Below, piece by piece: positions 34,614-46,381 of a DNA stretch of 64,000 bases; positions within the stretch are counted from its first letter, which is position 1; every line of letters starts with the position of its first letter. The position numbers were made by a program, and so were the translations under genes. Under the pieces are notes generated by a model. It had not been told where the DNA came from and ran no database searches. It was given only the letters and a program-made list of their open reading frames with translations. The DNA comes from Annona cherimola. Its lineage: Eukaryota > Streptophyta > Magnoliopsida > Magnoliales > Annonaceae. Where the stretch lies: positions 59,940,012-60,004,011 of the forward strand of contig CM059971.1 of NCBI GenBank assembly GCA_030490835.1. Reading direction: 5' to 3'.

Positions 34614-35079
34614 AATGAAAAGGCGTTGCTATCGTTTTAATTTCTGTTAATTTTAGTACTACATGTTCTTTAAAAATTGTAACAATCAGTCCATAGCTAG
34701 AGAAAACAAATTGTAATATTTCTCTCTTTTCCAACCAGAAGAAGAACATGAACTAAATTCCTTAATTCCATATTTTTCCCATAGAAAGAATTCATACTTC
34801 AATGCTTAGTGATTTTATTTAAATGGCAGACATCCTTTTCTAAAATTTTGTAACTTAACAATACCCTTTTGGTAATTTATCTTCTATAGCATTGAGACTT
34901 CAGGCTGCAAAAAATTAAGAAGACGGCAAGGAATCTAAAAAGTAAAATACATAGCTACGTTTGGGCTTCCAACAACATGATTTTAACACAGACCGAAGAA
35001 ATTGAATTTCTATTTCATGGTGTTGATTAGGCTACTTTTTATTCATTGCAGTTAGACTAGCTGAAACTCTATATAAAAA
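34614..35079. other. AT-rich spacer, nothing recognised
   Basis: The stretch between the copia 5' LTR and the LINE fragment has no open frame of note, no repeat shared with the rest of the window and no clear LINE target duplication. Confidence 0.4.
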
Positions 35080-36084
35080 TCGGGGCAACCATTGTAAAAC
35101 CCAGGCCTTTGCCTATTGCACCAAAGCAAAACTTATTGCGGAGGAGCATCGAGGTGGATCCTATATGCATTTTTTGCAGAACTGAGTTGGAAGATGCTGA
35201 TCATGTATTCACTGGTTGTCATCACACGAGGAATATCTTTCTGAGTGTGGTCCCAATCACGGATCTTGGGGACTCGATTCAGGATATTTTTCAGTGTTTG
35301 GTCTCTTCAAACCGACAGGGGGGTTTGGGTTTCTTCATTCTATATTGTTGGCGGGTGTGGCATATGCGCAACAAACTTTGGAAAGAGGGGGTCCAACCGA
35401 GCTTTGGTAACATTGTGGAATGGTGCATGGACTACCTTGAACAATTTTCGAAGGCAAAATTGCTTATTCTTGATGGATGGATTGATAGGCCTCTGGTGGC
35501 TAGATGGACCAAACCACCCCGAGGTGTCCTCAAGATGAATGTTGATGCGAGGAAACATGACGACAATCACGATTTGGGGTTTGCTGCTATCATTCGTGAC
35601 TCCAACGGATGCTTCATTGCTGTAAAGGGATGGAAAAGAAGAGGTATCATGGATCCCCTGTGTAGGGAGGCGACGGCCTTCATTTTGGGCCTCAAATGGG
35701 CTATTCAACAAAGATTTACAAATATTCAGTTCGAAACGGATTCCCTTCTTTTAGTCAAATACATTTTGGAGGAGGACCAGATTTTCTCACCGGCCGGGGC
35801 TATCATTGCAGAAATCAAATCCCTTCTAGCTTCCTCCTCACTTTTCACCACTCATCATGTGTTGAGACATGGCAATGCCGTGGCTCATTTTCTTGTAGAT
35901 TCTGTATCTATGTCTTTTTTGGATTGTCAGGAATGGTGGGACAACCCTCCTCCTGTTCTTTTGGAAAAACTTTGTACAGATAATTTTTTGGCATTGAATT
36001 GCTCGGACTCTCTTATCCCATCCTCCCATCATAGTGGTGGGGAGAGGGGATAGGGCGTGACCGTTTTCATCAAAAAAAAAAAAA
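35080..36084 (+). mobile_element. 5'-truncated L1-like LINE with poly(A)
   Basis: An open frame of 314 codons (35,109-36,053) is the C-terminal end of a plant LINE ORF2. First comes a zf-RVT-type segment (LLRRSIEVDPICIFC, then DADHVFTGCHHTRNIF). From about residue 130 comes an RNase H-like (RVT_3) domain with LKMNVDARKHDDNHDLGFAA, FIAVKGWKRRG, LCREATAFILGLKWAI, IQFETDSLLLVKYI and HHVLRHGNAVAHFLVD. The acidic D/E/D positions and the final 'N..AH.lA' region are present, though FLVD replaces the usual SLAk. The reading stays open upstream of the first Met, so that start is artificial. A short 3' UTR ends in an A15 tract at 36,070-36,084. The intact frame suggests fairly recent insertion. The endonuclease and RT are missing. 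Confidence 0.85.
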
Positions 36085-36465
36085 AAGTATTGCCTACTTT
36101 GGACTAGTCAAATCCAATTAGCATGCACAGCCATAAGATTCTATTTTTTTGGACTTGAAAAGGATAAAAGCTTAATAGGATTAATTAGTTAGGTAATAAT
36201 TTACATTAGACTAGGATGGTGCAATTTGAGCTTAGCAATAGCAATTAGCCCCCACCAAACCAAAGAATAGTATCCAAAATGTATTTCTTCACACACCCAT
36301 TCAAACATATGAGTTTCCCCAGCACTTCACACAATCAGTTGAAATGAGCGTCAAGAGAGAAGGTAATGCAGAAAATATGAAGCTATCCTTTTGGTAAGAT
36401 GTAGCAAAAAGTGGAGAAAAAAATATTTGATAAAAATTTTGAAAATGCTGGAGTTTGAATAATGA
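36085..36465. other. Spacer, nothing recognised
   Basis: AT-rich sequence between the LINE poly(A) and the start of the duplicated segment. No coding or repeat signature seen. Confidence 0.4.
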
Positions 36466-38884
36466 TGAAAAGACTGTGATTGTATGGAAGGATATGAAAA
36501 ATTATTAAACTCTAGAGATAATAAATAAAAAGTAAGACAGCCAAGTAGTTGAAATAGTAAATTATGTCAATATTAAAAACATCTTTCCGAAGAGAGTGGG
36601 ATAAGGGAGATAAAATATGGTGAAAACACACATAATTGGGGACAAAGACCTTGAAAGGAACATCCTTGGTAAGCAGAACTGCCTATTCTGTTAGAAGTTG
36701 AAAAAATACCCTTCTTCATAGTTGCTGGCAAATTCCATTTGAGAGATAAAATTTGCTATCAAAATCTTGAAATGCAGTTACACATCCACCTTGCAGGACT
36801 CATGGGAACCAATCACCTCCTCCCACCTACTCACCATTTCAGTTCCGCGTACAGAGAATGCAGGCAGCATCCCCTATATATATGGATCATATATATAGCC
36901 AGTGAGATAGACAAATTAGTTAAGAGATTATCATGAGACTAGCACTAGCTTGTTTGTAATATGTTGTTTATCATCAGAAAACTAGAAAAAATAGTGAGTC
37001 GTCAAGTGAATCTATTCATAAGTCATCAGGTGAGTCTATTCATTAGATGAACAAGCCACACTTATAAATAAAACAGGGCTATTCATTGCTTGTTTGACGC
37101 TCATTCCCAGAGTTGTTTAGTGAATTATAACACCAACCACACAAATCTTCATTGCGTTATACCTTTCGAGTATTCTTGTTAGTTATTTTGATTATCAATT
37201 TATAATATTTAATACATTTGTTTAGGTTAGAGAATTACGCTGCTCTTTTTGTTCTGTGAGGAATTTGAAGTCAAAGATTTGAAGAATGTGGACGTTGACA
37301 TCGATTGATATTCATGGAGAGTTGCTTTTATCATTGGATACAATTTTGTATTTAGATTTTTTTTTTTTTTTTGAAAGTTCATGGATATATGCTTTTAGAT
37401 CATTGGACATTGTAATATAGACATATTCTTTTAGATCTTTTGATGAAAACAAGTTAGATTTGTTTAGGATTGATCCTTTGTGCTTCGATTCCTTTCGTAT
37501 GGTTTGGAAACTGTTTTCTTGCAGTGATGATTGACAATAACATGGTCTCGGTCTCAGGCTTAACCGTTTACATGGTAATTTCCAATTCAACTCAAGGTAT
37601 TGATTCTAAATCCTCTGCTATAAAGGGCAACTTCTTTTCATTGACCTGTCATTTCTATTTCAAAACAGGATAGAAATTTTGTTGAAGTTATATGTGCTGG
37701 CTCAAAATGAGGATTATATGTTTGATGCTTAGTATCCACGTATTTTCATTGACCTGTCATTGGACATTATATGTTTCTCAAATATAAAGAAAGAAAGAGT
37801 ACTCTATTATTCATTTTAAACCTGGCTGTTTATAGCTTCAAGACATCACAGCCGATGGCTATCTCTGTCTCCATACGTCAAATCACAAGCCACATTGTCA
37901 AATGTGACTGCTGGCAGGTGTTCAAATTCCAAATCGTAATGCGTGTATGGTTTCTTGTTTGTAACTTCAGTCAATTATTCGATTTTTTCCATTTGCTTGA
38001 AGCCTATTCCTTTAGATTACCAGTGGATAAGGTTTCTTATATATGACTCCAGTTAATATAGTTCTCTTCTCTCTCTCTTTGTAGATTATTCTTGCATGTT
38101 CATATTCCAATAATGCCAATGCTGATGTCTTTAATACAATATCAGCTCACACTCCTCGGAGAAGTTCTTCTGTCAAGTTAAGTTGGTACGCATCTTTACT
38201 TTTGCTCCAGATTTTTTTTTTCTTTTTTGCAATTATGGTTTCATGTTCCATTTGACTGCAGCTTCTGATGTCTCCATTCCTTAACAAGCTGATGTTTTGT
38301 CTAGTGATCTAGACCGTTGCTTTAGATGGACGCCTCAATGCAATTTTACTCTCCAGCTAATGGATAGTTAAGATGAATTCAAGTAATGTCTTAATTTCCT
38401 AAAAGGCAATTATTTCATTTCAATCTAGAATTTTGATGTATCCTCTGATTGTGGTGGATAGCATACCATCTGCCCAGTAGTCTCAGTTACCAGATGATCC
38501 AAAGCATTGTACATGTAGAGTGCAAATCTGTTGCACTGGGACGCTAGAATTTTGTAGTCAACATGGCAACTTATTGCTTAGACTGTTGAAGGTTGTGTCT
38601 CTGATTCAGGTGCGGCCTCTAATATGAACAATTTAGTGCATTTCTAGCCAACATCAAGGAGCTCAACACATAAGCAATCACTGGAGGTACTTACTCTTGC
38701 ATCCATTTAGCTTGGGGAACTCTTGCATCCGGTGTTTCTTGTAGTTGATGTGAACTGCTGATGATACTTCTGACTATAATATTCACTAACGACATAATGG
38801 TTTCAATTGCAGGAAGCCCTGAAGAAGGCAGAAGAGTATTTGGTATAGGCAAAAAAGATCTTTACTTATCCTTTCAAGGACTAC
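36466..38884. repeat. 2.4-kb duplicated segment, copy 1
   Basis: From 'atgaaaagact' onward this segment matches 61,587-64,000 in the same orientation, with only scattered substitutions and small indels (offset 25,124 shrinking to about 25,111). Internal features are two diverged 24-bp repeats near 36,999-37,050 (tcgtcaagtgaatctattca / tcatcaggtgagtctattca), a TATA-like 'ttataaataaa' near 37,060 and exon-like pieces. One lies at about 38,085-38,187, preceded by tttgtag. A short terminal one, EALKKAEEYLV then stop, lies after ttgcag near 38,813. I do not recognise a protein. It could be a gene-derived piece carried by a DNA transposon, since copy 1 continues into the CACTA-like end at 40,484. 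Confidence 0.7.
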
Positions 38885-39189
38885 TCATTATCGTTAATTG
38901 TCAATAGATGCTGGTTTAACTGGAGAAGAAACAATTTTGGTTAGATCAGGGAATTTGAAGATGAACTTCAAGGTTGGAATTTGAAGATCAGCCACGAAAA
39001 CGTTCTAGGAGTACGAGCATTTAATTTGGGCGTGTTTATAAGGCTCATTTCAGCAATAATAATGAGCTATTGGCCTTTGGGTCATCAATAATAACGAGCT
39101 ATGTAATTTTGTTGTATTTTTTTAGTTGATAAATATTCAAATGAGTTATGTAAAAGAGATATTCAATTATTCATTTGTAAATAGATATT

Positions 39190-40484
39190 ATAAAAAAATT
39201 TCATGTTAATAAAATTAATTTTTGCATTCAGTATGATTTTGTGTTTATAAAGCTCGTTTCAGGTTATCATGTGTATTGTTTTGTAATTTTAAAAATATTA
39301 GCAAATGCAACAAAAGTTTCATTGCAATTAACCATAACGAGCAGTCAACTATTGGTCAAATGAGCAGCAATAGCAATGAAAAGTTTTCCTAAAATTTGTT
39401 GTTGTTGCCTAAATGCGACAGTCTTTCAGCAACGAATATTACAAAAAAATTTATGTTAATAAATTAATTTTTGCATTCAATATGATTTGTGTTTTTAAAG
39501 CTCGTTTCAGGTTAGAAAACGAACAAAGTTTCATTGCAATTAACTAAAACGAGCAGTCAACTATTGATCAAATGAGCAGCAATAGCAATGAAAAGTTTTC
39601 CTAAAATTTGTTATTGTTGCCTAATTGCGACAGTCTTTTAGCAATGAATATTATAAAAAAATTTCATGTTAATAAAATTAATTTTTGCATTCAGTATGAT
39701 TTTGTATTTTTAAATCTTGTTTCAGGTTATCATGTGTATTGTTTTGTAATTTTAAAAAAAATATTAGCAAATGCAACCAAAGTTTCATTGCAATTAACCA
39801 AAACAAGCAGTCAACTATTGGTCAAATGAGCAACAATAGCAATGAAAAGTTTTTCTAAAAATTTGTTGTTGTTGCCTAATGCGACATTATAAAAAATTTT
39901 CATGTTAATAAAATTAATTTTTGCATTCAGTATGATTTGTGTTTTTAAAGTTCGTTTTGAGTTATCATGTGTATTGTTTTGTAATTTTAAAAAATATTAG
40001 CAAATGCAACCAAAGTTTCATTGCAATTAACCAAAACGAGCAGTCAACTATTGGTCAAATGAGCAACAATAGCCATGAAAAGTTTTCCTAAAATTTGTTA
40101 TTGTTGCCTAAATGCGACAATCTTTGAGCAATGAATATTATAAAAAAATTTCATGTTAATAAAATTAATTTTTGCATTTAGTATGATTTTGTGTTTTTAA
40201 AGCTCGTTTCAGGTTATCATGTGTATTTTTTATAATTTTAAAAAATATTAGCAAATGCAACCAAAGTTTCATTGCAATGAACTAAAACAAGCAGTCAACT
40301 ATCGGTCAAATGAGCAGCAATAGCAATGAAAAATTTTCCTAAAATTTGTTGTTGTTGCCTAAATGCGACAGTCTTTCAGCAACGAATTTCGCAATAAATT
40401 TTTTATTGTTATTAGCAATGGCAATGAATTTTCGGAGTTAGCAACAAAAAGTTTTATAACCATTGTCGGGATTTACTGTGGTGA
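39190..40484. repeat. Five-unit tandem array ending in a CACTA-like terminus
   Basis: A unit of 215-251 bp is repeated about five times; 'gttaataaaattaatttttg' or close variants begin near 39,203, 39,452, 39,667, 39,902 and 40,153. Each unit also carries 'ttgcaattaaccaaaa', 'gagcagtcaactattg' and 'tgaaaagttttcctaaa'. The array is followed by 'agcaacgaatttcgc ... tagcaacaaaaag' and stops at ttactgtggtg. Read inverted this gives CACCACAGTAAATCCCGAC, much like plant CACTA (En/Spm) ends (CACTACAAGAAAA...). Repeated subterminal motifs are also typical of CACTA elements. The other terminus was not found. Confidence 0.6.
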
Positions 40485-40910
40485 AAAGTAAAATTTCCAA
40501 CAACTCTTGGAAATAAGGTAGTCCTAAAAATATGGGTTAAGCATAGAACTTTTATGATTTGACTTCAGAAATTATTTAATTATAAATTTTAATTTGGTTA
40601 GAGAAAATTAGGATGATATTATAACCACACATGGACTTCATATGGGTGTTTAATTTTATGAAAAGTATTAAATTAGTTATTAGGTAGAATTTAAGAATGA
40701 TTTGTATGAATTTAAACACGTCTAAAAATATACTTAAGTGGACATTTAATGGATGGTGAAGTTAAGTTGAATAAATGCCCTTAAATTATTTATTTGATTA
40801 TAGATATAGGCTAAATAAAACTATAAGTAAAACGGAGGTCTAAATGATAATGTTTCCATTATTAAAGAATCTTGAGGATTCTCTTTAAATAATAAAGGCC
40901 GAAAAGACTA
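40485..40910. other. Spacer, nothing recognised
   Basis: AT-rich sequence without a frame or shared repeat between the CACTA-like end and the R2 fragment. Confidence 0.4.
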
Positions 40911-41375
40911 GAGGTGCAATTTTGGTACTGGGTTAGTTCGAACATGCTTAACCCAACTCGATTTCAAAACCAAGTCAGAATTTTAGTTTTGAGGTTTTTT
41001 AAAAAAATTAAACTCGATTTTAACCCAACCCAAGTGAGTAGGAAACTAACACTAAGTTTATACCAACCAGGTACCAAAATCAAAACCCTCGATATTTTTC
41101 TTAATTAATTGAAATAATTATATTTAATTATGCATTAATATTTTTAATAATAATTATAATAAAATTTCTTCGGTGTAATCATAATTTAATTGAACTATAA
41201 AATGTTTATTTTGAAATTCACGTGTCATGTAAATTTGTCTATAAAAGTTGAATTTATTATATCTATATTAATTTATTTGTAAATAATTATAAATATATAA
41301 ACTATTTAAAGTTATTGCATACATACCAGTTACACGTGAAATATATAAGTCTTACTTTTATTAAACTTTATATAA
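40911..41375. repeat. Dispersed repeat R2 fragment (inverted)
   Basis: It begins agaggtgcaattttggtac and contains aacccaactcg and aacccaaccc words. Its later part is the inverse of 29,690-29,990: 'aactttaaatagtt..tatatttataa' and 'tttaataaaagtaagactta' on the minus strand. It stops a few bases before the stop codon of the NPF gene, so it lies at or in that gene's 3' UTR. Confidence 0.5.
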
Positions 41376-41384
41376 TGATTTCAT

Positions 41385-42251
41385 TTAATCTCGTCCGTGC
41401 TCAGGCATTTCTGGCGTAGTGGTTTCATCATTGCTTTGGCTTCTCTGGTCTTCTTGTTGCGCCTTGGTGCCTTCTTCATTGAGCTCATTCAGCGCCTTTT
41501 CGCTGGCCGTTTCGGTCCTTTCTTCCGACGTTGTCATATTCAATGGATACCTTTTTGCAAAGTAGAGATAGAAGCATAGGTTGACGAGGCTGAGGAAAGC
41601 AATGGTCTTGTAATAAGCATGAAGGTTGCAGCTATTTATGTCGGATCCGAACCAGCTTAGGCGCCCGCCAACTTCGTTCAACTTGCTCGTCGCAACGATG
41701 GCAAGCGCGGTCAAAAATTTTCCCAAGCACATAATACTTTCTGAGAAGATGATCTTGCATGCCTGTGATGGGTTTGGGACCTGATCAACGAAGAAGTCTG
41801 AGATGCCATCAGCAAGAAGGCTGCTCATGGCTCCCGACAGGGCATATTGAGGAACTAACCAGAAAACACTCATGGCGATGGAGGGATTATCTGAGCCGTC
41901 TGGTAGAAACTTTTCGTCTTCAACTGCCTTTATCCTTTTGGATTCTACCAACGAGGCAGCAAAGCAACACAGTGTAGCTAAGATCTGCCCAGCTCCAATT
42001 CTAATGGTGGGTGGGAGCCCCTGCTTTAGACCTGTAGCCCTACTCAACAGCGGAAGACATACCCAAGAGACAAATATCCTTGATAAGACACTCACAGCTA
42101 TGAAGAAAGTCAGAGGAAGTTCAAAGCTGTGCCCGATTCTGAGATCCATGCTGCTTGCTTGTTCAAGGAAGAAGGTCTCCTTCATTGACGACACCACGCC
42201 GTACATGAGGAAGGTGGTCCAAATTGGAAACAAGCCCAAGGCAGTCCAGAT
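41385..42251 (-). pseudogene. NPF transporter exon 4, distal part
   Basis: This is the C-terminal half of an NRT1/PTR-family (NPF) proton-coupled transporter. After the insertion point it reads GLFPIWTTFLMYGVVSS, then SSMDLRIGHSFELPLTFF, LPPTIRIGAGQILATLCC, MSVFWLVPQYALSGAM, SDFFVDQVPN, LGKFLTALAIVATSKLN, SWFGSDINSCNLHAYYKTIA and LVNLCFYLYFAKRYP. These are the expected order and spacing of TM7-TM12 motifs ('lPiW.t.l.y', 'mSvfWLvPQy.L.G', 'eFFydQ.P', 'dYfY...a.ls..N...yl..a..Y'). A long charged Glu/Ser/Thr-rich tail ends at the stop at 41,385. The frame runs without a stop for 289 codons but is out of frame with the proximal part of the exon across the hAT-1 target site. Confidence 0.88.
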
Positions 42252-42871
42252 CAATGTTTTAAAAACCGAACCGGGAACTGAACCGTTTTTATGTCCGGTT
42301 CAGGTTCAACCGTGGTTCAAACCGTTTTGAACCGTGACGTCAGCATGACATAATTATGACGTAATAATTATATTTAATTTATTTTAATTATTTTAAAATT
42401 AAATTAAATATATAAATTTTATGTAATATAAAAATTACACTTGTCATCAACAATACATTCAAGTACATCAAATTAAAATTATTATGCAAATAAAAAAAAG
42501 AGTGCACTAACCTGAAATAGCTTTTTTTTGTTCCTATATGGTCGATCAGAATATCTACAATGAAATTTCAAATATGAATGGAAAAATATAAGATATTTAG
42601 AAAAAATTAAATTTACTTTACTTGAAGAAATTAACCACCTAAATAAAATAAAAAAATATTTAAAATTGTACTGTAATTGAAAATGTTGAAATTGCTCATC
42701 ATCGTTCAATTTTGAGCGGAGTTTAACTACGATTTTGATTTAAAGTGAGTACAAAACACAACTGAATAGAAATATATTTGAGATATCTAATTCAAAAAAA
42801 AAACTTCAAAGTTGATATCTTCAAAATATCCAAACAGAAGCATCTCCACAATTGCATCTTCATGAATTTCT

Positions 42872-45328
42872 TCAACCTTCTCTATTTTGTTCCTGATCTT
42901 CTTGGATTAGCATTGACCCTATTAATGGATATTACAATCAAATATTAGTCTTCGAAATAAATTATTATGAAAGTAAAAAACTAAATAATTCAAAAAGAAG
43001 TTTATAAAATATTACCAAAATCTTCAATTCCTGTTGTAGCAATTGCAGCTTGTGGTTGGTCCATTTGCATCCAAGTCTCAACATCTTCTTCAGTAAATAA
43101 ATCTTCAGAGTCTTCAGACTCCACGGTCCAATCTTCCAAAATATCTATGTTATCTAAAGATATAGGATCAAAGCCAACCTTCCTTTTTTTCTTCCTACAT
43201 AATGAGAATAGAAGTTAAAGAGAACATATAAAAAATAAATTAATCACAAAACACATTGAATTTAATCATACCTCTCAAGCAAACGTAAATTATATTGAAC
43301 ATAAACAAGATCATTCAATCTTCCATGCTCCAATCTGTTCCTCTTTTTTGTGTGTATACGTTCAAATACAGACCAATTTCGCTCGCAACCAGATGAGCTA
43401 CAAGTTTGGCTCAAGACTTTAATAGCAACGGCTTGCAATTTTGGAGCACCGCAACCATAGGACTCCCACCAAAGAGCTGCAATATCATATAGAAAAGTAA
43501 GGTAGTTAAAATTTCAAAAAAAATAAATATTATAATCTAAATTTAGAATACCTGGATCCAAAGTATAACGTGCTGCTATAGCCGCTGGCCTCCCAAAGTC
43601 TCCTACAGCATCTCGATATAATTTTGCATCTTCACTGATTCTAACTTGTGCTTCCATGTCGTCACGATTTAATCTCTCAATTACTTCAAGTACTCCAGAC
43701 CATGTATGAAACTTAGTCTCCCGATCAGCATGATAGAAAAACATTAGATTGAAATAAAAGCCTGCTAGATGAAGAGGACAGCGAAGTTGATTTTCCCAAC
43801 GGGTATTAATGATGTTGAGCACTTGACTACAATCCATATTGATTTTTTTGAAAGTTTTCTCTATTGCTTTCTTTGTCCTTCGCATGATTTCAAAAATATA
43901 TCCCATTGAAGGTCTTTCATCACTATCAACTAATCGTAGTACACGAACAAGTGGCTCAAATGCTGATACAATAATCTCACATCGTTCCCAAAATGCAGAA
44001 CAAAGTATTAGATCGTTTATTGTCTTCACCTTTTGATTACGACGCCACTTTCTATCATCCCATTCCTTACTAACAATCATGGCTCTTAATTTATCTTTGC
44101 ATGTCAAGAGACTTTGAATTGCCAGAAAGTGAGTTGCAAACCGCGTCATTGCGGGCCGAATTAACTCTTTTCCATCTGTGTATTTTCTCATCAATGCAAG
44201 TGCAAAACTGTTGTTGTATATAAAAGTAGAAATGGAACGAGCATCATCAATCGCCGTACTTACAACATCAATTTTTGCAATATCTTCCAACATTAAATCC
44301 AAGCAGTGTGCTGCACATGGTGTCCAAACAATATGTGGATATGTGTATTTCAACATTTCTCCAGCCAACTTATAATTTGATGCATTATCAGTTACCAATT
44401 GAACAACATGCTCCGAACCCACTTCTTCTATAACCTTTTTAAACAGATCACACAACATATTTGCAGTTTTTATCTCTGTAGATGCATCAACAGATTTAAG
44501 AAAAATTGTTCCTTTAGAACAATAAACAAGAAAATTAATCAAAGTTCTTTTCTTTTGATCTGTCCAACCATCAGCCATAATGGTGCATCCATATTCTTTC
44601 CATTTTTCTTTATAGGAATTGACAACCTGTTGAATCTCCTGGTAATTTTTTTAAAAAATAAAACCACGCATGTCATGATATGTAGGAACTCTAAATCCAC
44701 GACCAATGGTAATAATGTTGTCTACCATCTCTTGAAAATATGGAGAATTCACTGCATTGAAATGGATGCAAGAATGGAAAAACCATCGACCAATAGAAGC
44801 ATGGGCTCGATCAATAGCATCTTTTCCAGCCATAGCGCATTTTATAGAAGGTTGAACTCCTCCTTTAGCTTGCACTGGAAAGAACTTTGAAATCCCTTTT
44901 AATTTCTTTGTCGCATTTTGATTAACTTCTCTTACCTCCTCAACTTGTTCATCAGTGGCATGTAATGATACAAATGAACTCTCTTCTATGGCACTAAAAG
45001 GTTTCTTATGAGTTTTTTGAGAAGTAATGTCATCTAAATCCATTTTTATCTGTTGTTGTATATGGTATGGCACCTCCCTGCAAACTGATACATCACCTTT
45101 TACCTTCGCTAGGTGTTTTTTCATACGGTGAATTCCTCCCCCACTAAATACTCTCCCACAATATAAACATTTATAATTTCCTTTTTCAACCTCCGTTACG
45201 TGATTCCAACCTATATCATTTCTACCTCTAAATGCACGAGATTCAATAGCAACTGATGCGGAACTACTATTCATATTTAGGGCACTCGCTGGCTCAGTAG
45301 GTGAGGGATTTGATTGGGATTCTAACAT
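42872..45328 (-). pseudogene. hAT-1 transposase with one nonsense codon
   Basis: The exons correspond one-for-one with hAT-2: 45,328-43,552, 43,476-43,272, 43,194-43,016 and 42,918-42,872, with GT-AG borders preserved and identical exon lengths (1,777, 205, 179 and 47 nt). The protein has a BED-type zinc finger (CLYCG ... HRMKKHL), the catalytic core (MADGWTDQKK, VTDNASNY, CAAHCLDLML) and the C-terminal hAT dimerisation region. The only disabling change I see is at 44,653-44,651: TAA in place of the Lys codon 226 of hAT-2, from two adjacent base differences in an A/T run. The frame continues open for 354 codons from the Met in MADGWTD, so the gene died recently or a truncated product is made. 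Confidence 0.88.
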
Positions 45329-45659
45329 TTTTGTAAACCTACAACTCTACAAGTCAAATTATAAACAACATTTTAGCATGCATGCACATCTTATAATTAA
45401 AATATTTAAACAAAAATTCTAAATTATTGTATAAATCACTGCATGAATAGAAAAATGAATGGAAGAGTATTAAGACAATTGAATTTGTTCTTCTCTAGCA
45501 TGAATAGAAAAATGAAAGGAGAAACATCTCCACCATAATGAAAATGATAACAGAGAGACATTGAATCAGTTTTTATGGAAGAGTATTAGCTAGCATTAGT
45601 CTGTTTTTATGGAAGCAGCAACAGGGAATCCGAACAGGGAATCCAACTCACCTACACGA

Positions 45660-46190
45660 TTTTAGAATGAGAGGTTGCTGGAATTTCTAAGGGCAGCCGG
45701 GCAGCATCAGCATCTTCTTTTGGATTGGTGCGAAAAGCTGTGGAACAACATTGCTGAGATGACGAATGCGGGCGAGCAGCAACAGGACGGCCCAGACGGA
45801 CCTCGCTGCCTTGCGCTAGAAGCTCTGAATCTTACTGCCTTGCTGCCGGAAGCTCCGAAGATAGTCGTCGAACCTTGCTGCCTGCCTTCCAGCTTGGATT
45901 CTATGGCCGGAAGCTCGGTTGCAACGTTGCACCGGAAGATGCCGATTTTTCTGTGGGAAATCGGTTTCCGCGATGGTAGCCGGAACCGATGAGGATGACT
46001 GGGCACTGGCGACTGTTGCCGAAACCGATGAGGATGACCTCGCTGCCTAGATCCGTTGCAGCAGATGGGCGACGGCGATGGTGGGTCAAACCCTAGCTCT
46101 GCGCGAAAGGAAGAATGGAATACAATGGGAGATTGGGATTTGGGAGGTGCCGAGGAGGAGGTTCGGGTACCGCACTTCCGCGACATTTTT
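45660..46190 (-). promoter_or_regulatory. hAT-1 GC-rich leader / first untranslated exon
   Basis: A 0.5-kb GC-rich block between the right terminus and the transposase start. A minus-strand frame of 159 codons (46,186-45,707) has an exact-length equivalent in hAT-2. Its sequence is Arg/Ser/Pro-rich and resembles no known domain. A donor (GTAG|GTGAGTTGG type) near 45,656 and an acceptor just before the transposase ATG make it a likely 5' untranslated exon followed by an intron of about 300 bp. The promoter presumably lies in or beside it. Confidence 0.55.
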
Positions 46191-46381
46191 ATATTTTTTT
46201 AATTAATTTTTTTTAAAAAAATAGTTGCGAACCGAACCGCGGTCAGACCGGTTTTTACCGTCCAACCGCCCGGTTCACGCGGTTTGAACGGTTTTCGTCA
46301 AAAATGGGGAACCGTAGCTGAACCGAACCGTTGAACTGGCGGTTCACGGTCGGACCGGACGGTCCGATTTTTAAAACACTG

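Larger units (their letters stand above)
42252..46381 (-). mobile_element. hAT-1, 4,130 bp, inserted in NPF exon 4
   Basis: It has ends caatgttttaaaaaccg (42,252) and, inverted, cagtgttttaaaaatcgg (46,381). A perfect 8-bp duplication gtccagat lies at 42,244-42,251 and 46,382-46,389. The subterminal 100-150 bp on both sides hold many ggttcaaacc/accgttttgaacc words. Gene order on the minus strand is a GC-rich leader (46,190-45,660), an intron, then the four-exon transposase. It is clearly the same family as hAT-2 at 51,030, collinear nearly base for base in inverted orientation. 8-bp duplication, short TIRs and transposase class all fit hAT. Confidence 0.95.

Noticed and set aside
37312..37590. 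92-codon minus frame repeated at 62,431-62,709
   Set aside because: It is conserved only because the whole 2.4-kb segment is duplicated. It ends in a Lys run from a T tract and has no motif.
44399..44890. 163-codon plus-strand frame, also at 52,520-53,011 on the minus strand
   Set aside because: It is the antisense shadow of the hAT transposase exon in both elements. The sense protein has clear domains.
45675..45992. 105-codon frame antisense to the hAT-1 leader
   Set aside because: GC-rich leader is open in several frames; the opposite-strand equivalent in hAT-2 differs in length and there is no motif.
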